IMG/VR virus record: IMGVR_UViG_3300025030_000254
Location: 1 to 38,881 of that record
Reading direction: 5' to 3' (one strand)
Origin: a virus
Length of the DNA: 38,881 nt
Notes under the pieces: generated by a model
Seen by the model: the letters and a program-made list of their open reading frames with translations, nothing else
Database searches by the model: none
Told to the model about the DNA's origin: nothing
Made by a program: the position numbers and the translations under genes
Part shown: positions 36,184-38,881 of the stretch, in pieces
Layout: each line of letters begins with the position of its first letter
How positions within the stretch are numbered: the first letter of the stretch is position 1

Positions 36184-37586
36184 CTTGACCTCACTAAATC
36201 AAAGTCTACAGAAAAACCATAAAAATTGTATCTAGCGGTTCTGGAATTATCATAGACTTTCCAGAAAAGTAATTTGCTTCTACTACCTTGAGGGAAATGA
36301 TAATTAACTACACCATCTTTTGAATCTCCCATATCAATCCAATTCTTTGTTGGTTTAGTGAAAGTATCAGACAAACCTACTTGTATTTTAGCTTGGGCTC
36401 CAGGATTAAAAGAAGCTGTCATCTCTCGCCAGTCTTTATCTATATTTGGAGTACTAGCATGAATAACACCTTCGATAACAGTTTCAATAGCAACGCCATT
36501 ATCACTTGTAACTGTACCTGCTACTTGATAACATTGAGCATCCGAAGCACCAAAGATTAATTGTTCATTGCCATTTATATCTTTAAAGGAAAGCCAGGCT
36601 GTAGGTCTATTAGCAAACTTGTAATTCCACCAATCATTATTTTGAAAGTCATACACTGCTATGGCATCAGCTATAGTTTCATCAGTTAAATCATCGGTTA
36701 CAGTACCAATAGTGCTATAGTATCTATATTGATGAGTAGTAGCAGGCATGGTATCAAAAGTGGTACCAATTATTCCCTCACCTACATCATTAAAAATTTG
36801 TCTATCAATAGCATTAGAAAGTAATTCTGGTTTATCACCCCCATATCCAAAGAAACCACGTCTATTTGGATAAATTCTAAAACCTTCTATGTTACCAATA
36901 GCTGAATTGGAAGTTGGCCCTAAATTAGTAGTTAAGTCTACAAGATCAAACTCATCAAAGCGAAACATTTTACCAGAGTTTTTAGTAGGAATAAGCCTGT
37001 TAGAACTCTTAAATAAAGATAATAGTTTACCTTCACCTGGTATCAATACTGAGGAAGAATCATTAGTCCAATCAGTTGGTGTTCCTATGTTAGACCAGAA
37101 AAGATTAGAAGCCGTGCCAGCCGCAAAGATACGCTGATGGTATTCTTCTAAAGCAACGGCTGGTGGTGAAGCTGTAGCTGGAGTAAAAGAAGTACCGTTA
37201 GTAGAAGTAAAAATACTGCCAACACCATCACTAACGCATAGTGTGTCTTCTAGAACAGTATGAGTTATAGTACCTGCTGAATTAAAAGTTCCATTACCTG
37301 TTATAGTCCAATCTCCAGTACCTTGTTGTGAAGAATATAGATTACCGCCAGCGAAAGCGTAATTCCAAAACTGGGTACCATTATTTCTTTCCCAATTGAA
37401 TAAACCTGCTACGGATGACCCGTTAGGCATAGTACCTAAGTAGGTAATGTAACCAGGTCTTTTTCTTTTAGCTCCAACAGGGAATGTTTCTACATTTACA
37501 GAACGAAGTAAATCACCCTCTTTATGAAGAAGTGGTTGTACTTTAAGGTTAATCCCACCAATATCATATACTTGTATCGTAGCCAT
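36180..37586 (-). CDS. Tail hub/nozzle-like protein, beta-propeller-type
   Basis: The 468-residue protein has repeated strand-turn blocks with W/F and G (LFNWERNNGTQFWNYAFAGG; YHQRIFAAGTASNLFWSN; WWNYKFANRPTAWLSF) as in beta-propellers. The first 50 residues (DIGGINLKVQPLLHKEGDLL onto KRKRPGY) match the start of podovirus tail nozzle or stabilising proteins. It follows the connector gene after three bases. Likely part of the short tail tube. Confidence 0.72.
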   Translation of the reverse strand: MATIQVYDIGGINLKVQPLLHKEGDLLRSVNVETFPVGAKRKRPGYITYLGTMPNGSSVAGLFNWERNNGTQFWNYAFAGGNLYSSQQGTGDWTITGNGTFNSAGTITHTVLEDTLCVSDGVGSIFTSTNGTSFTPATASPPAVALEEYHQRIFAAGTASNLFWSNIGTPTDWTNDSSSVLIPGEGKLLSLFKSSNRLIPTKNSGKMFRFDEFDLVDLTTNLGPTSNSAIGNIEGFRIYPNRRGFFGYGGDKPELLSNAIDRQIFNDVGEGIIGTTFDTMPATTHQYRYYSTIGTVTDDLTDETIADAIAVYDFQNNDWWNYKFANRPTAWLSFKDINGNEQLIFGASDAQCYQVAGTVTSDNGVAIETVIEGVIHASTPNIDKDWREMTASFNPGAQAKIQVGLSDTFTKPTKNWIDMGDSKDGVVNYHFPQGSRSKLLFWKVYDNSRTARYNFYGFSVDFDLVRSR

Positions 37587-37589
37587 AAT

Positions 37590-38750
37590 TTACCAAAATA
37601 GTTGATCATCTGCTGATGTTGGTTCCACGATGTCTATATATTCAACACCTGATTTATCTCTGCTACTAATCTCACTAACAAAGTTAGCTTTGGCAGATAA
37701 TGCCTCCCCTAGTTTATCCCGATACTCTCCTTGTTTATTATCTTTCAGGAAAGCCTGAGCCAAAGAATAATCAATAAAACTTCTGGTGTAAGGCCTTAAT
37801 GGTTGTGGCAATTCATCAGTTTCATTAACTAATTGAGTTCCAAATCTATAAAATGCTAACCTAGCCGTACCAGCCGATCCATCTGGTTTAACTTGTAATA
37901 CCGTATCTCCTTGCCAAGCATGGTAGGGATGAACACTACTAAATGTTTGGGATGGTAGAAAATCATTAATATTCATTTTTGTGCTTTGGTAGTAGTCAGT
38001 ACTATTAGTTGTTACCCAGACCCGTCTGACATCTTTGAAATCAACTGTCGTGACAGTTCCTAGTCCCGCAGTCCCAAACCCCACATCAACTGTACCTAGA
38101 GCGTAATCTTCATTAACCGCTATCAAAGCAGTTACCATCTCATCCTTCCATTCATTAACCCAATCATCTATTTGATCATCAGTAACAAAGGTTGAGTTCC
38201 ATAATTTACCTTTAATTCTATCTCTCATTCTAGCCAAAGAGTAGAAAGTAAATCCAGTTGGTGTAAGCCAATCACTCTGAGCTGTTTGCACTGCTAGAGC
38301 AGAGTTTCTAAATCTTGTTCTATAAGCATCTGTAGAGACTGCGGAAGTATCATCAAACTGGGTAAAAGCTACTTCATTGGAATAGTCCCAAGTATCGGGA
38401 GATATGGTAACAGTCCCGTCTGTCATTGGTGTAGCTGTTCCCGCTGTACCAGCCGATGATTTCTCAAAGACTACTTGATTCCATTTCAGGGCATAAACTG
38501 GAGTATCAGTGGGGTGTTCATATAAAGTAGTACCAGATAGGACAATCTGGGTTCCAGATGGAGCTGAAGCGTTGGCTAAGACTATCTCTGATTGATCTTG
38601 TCCAGAGTCACCAATCTGCATCCCCCAGTTAGCTTGGAACCCATTGGGATTTTTTATATAGATAGTACCAACGCCACTAGCTTGTCCTACCGCTAGTTGA
38701 GTTTTTGGCACATTATCTGTTCTTGGATTTTCTACTTTTATGAACGCCAT
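37590..38750 (-). CDS. Head-tail adaptor/connector protein
   Basis: The ATG at 38750, seven bases after the upstream stop, is preferred over a GTG at 38765. The 386-residue protein begins with a beta domain rich in GT units. It continues with MRDRIKGKLWNSTFVTDDQI and DDWVNEWKDEMVTAL, a helical segment typical of podovirus head-tail adaptors, and ends with a helical set (RPYTRSFIDYSLAQAF). It would join portal and nozzle. Confidence 0.7.
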   Translation of the reverse strand: MAFIKVENPRTDNVPKTQLAVGQASGVGTIYIKNPNGFQANWGMQIGDSGQDQSEIVLANASAPSGTQIVLSGTTLYEHPTDTPVYALKWNQVVFEKSSAGTAGTATPMTDGTVTISPDTWDYSNEVAFTQFDDTSAVSTDAYRTRFRNSALAVQTAQSDWLTPTGFTFYSLARMRDRIKGKLWNSTFVTDDQIDDWVNEWKDEMVTALIAVNEDYALGTVDVGFGTAGLGTVTTVDFKDVRRVWVTTNSTDYYQSTKMNINDFLPSQTFSSVHPYHAWQGDTVLQVKPDGSAGTARLAFYRFGTQLVNETDELPQPLRPYTRSFIDYSLAQAFLKDNKQGEYRDKLGEALSAKANFVSEISSRDKSGVEYIDIVEPTSADDQLFW

Positions 38751-38757
38751 ATTTTGA

Positions 38758-38881
38758 TTATACACCTACCTTTAACATATTCTTATTACTAATAAAGACA
38801 TTACCATATCCTGCTGGAGCTTCGGCAGGTTTATGATCTACCAAAAGCCAAGTAGTAGAAACAAGAGAGGCCACTGAGTCA
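38758..38881 (-). CDS. C-terminal end of an unrecognised gene (partial)
   Basis: Forty codons and a TAA stop are visible. The sequence (VASLVSTTWLLVDHKPAEAP, then YGNVFISNKN and MLKVGV) gives no family. The rest lies beyond the window end. Confidence 0.6.
   Translation of the reverse strand, partial: DSVASLVSTTWLLVDHKPAEAPAGYGNVFISNKNMLKVGV

Noticed and set aside
1-38881. Closed circular genome cut at an arbitrary point
   Set aside because: Joining the two ends puts the glycosyltransferase into a frame that stops at once, and the partial gene at the right end is in another frame. The window is therefore a segment or has missing bases.
1-38881. Recoded genetic code (TGA or TAG as amino acid)
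   Set aside because: TGA and TAG end many genes exactly at the start of the next, and long genes keep normal lengths under the standard code.

Overview
The window is most of a tailed double-stranded DNA phage genome or prophage, AT-rich and almost wholly coded on the minus strand. It holds a large terminase subunit, a portal, a scaffold, an HK97-type major capsid protein, head-tail and tail proteins, internal virion proteins and a lysis cassette. No tail tape measure or contractile sheath is visible, and the head-tail adaptor and beta-rich hub suggest a short-tailed (podovirus-like) virion. TGA acts as an ordinary stop (many ATGA and TGATG junctions), so the standard bacterial code applies. 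The host cannot be read from the sequence. Neither end is complete: a glycosyltransferase runs off base 1 and an unrecognised gene runs off base 38881. No polymerase, primase, helicase, recombinase or integrase is visible.

Layout by position. (1) 1-5950: glycan and accessory genes, tightly overlapping: a GT4 glycosyltransferase, a sugar-nucleotide SDR, a GT8-like glycosyltransferase, two FkbM methyltransferases, and a GroEL/GroES chaperonin pair in their midst. (2) 6055-17275: virion assembly, read from terminase down through portal, Gly-Thr-rich decoration proteins, a DNRLRE protein, scaffold, capsid and a second structural protein. (3) 17276-20421: a control region with consensus sigma70-type promoters, palindromic operators, small DNA-binding proteins, the likely small terminase subunit and two GC-rich pentamer arrays. 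(4) 20207-20741: the only rightward transcript, a structured leader or RNA and two small genes. (5) 20722-24807: a carbohydrate operon with sedoheptulose-7-phosphate isomerase, heptose-7-phosphate kinase, nucleotidyltransferase, SDR and a split transketolase, which together could make a GDP-heptose-type sugar from pentose-phosphate intermediates. (6) 24863-30737: small accessory genes (zinc ribbons, membrane peptides, an alanine/tryptophan repeat protein, a TM-anchored lysozyme, an HNH protein) with several strongly structured non-coding stretches. (7) 30802-34745: lysis genes and internal virion proteins. (8) 34797-38881: tail and connector proteins.

Three things stand out. Consensus promoters repeatedly place the -10 box only 5-9 bases before a start codon, predicting leaderless mRNAs. 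Several genes without a Shine-Dalgarno site instead sit directly behind a hairpin. At least three loci (5961-6024, 20243-20421, 27179-27430) look like undescribed structured RNAs. Many genes of 27-56 codons, annotated here from the sequence, fill gaps between the larger ones.
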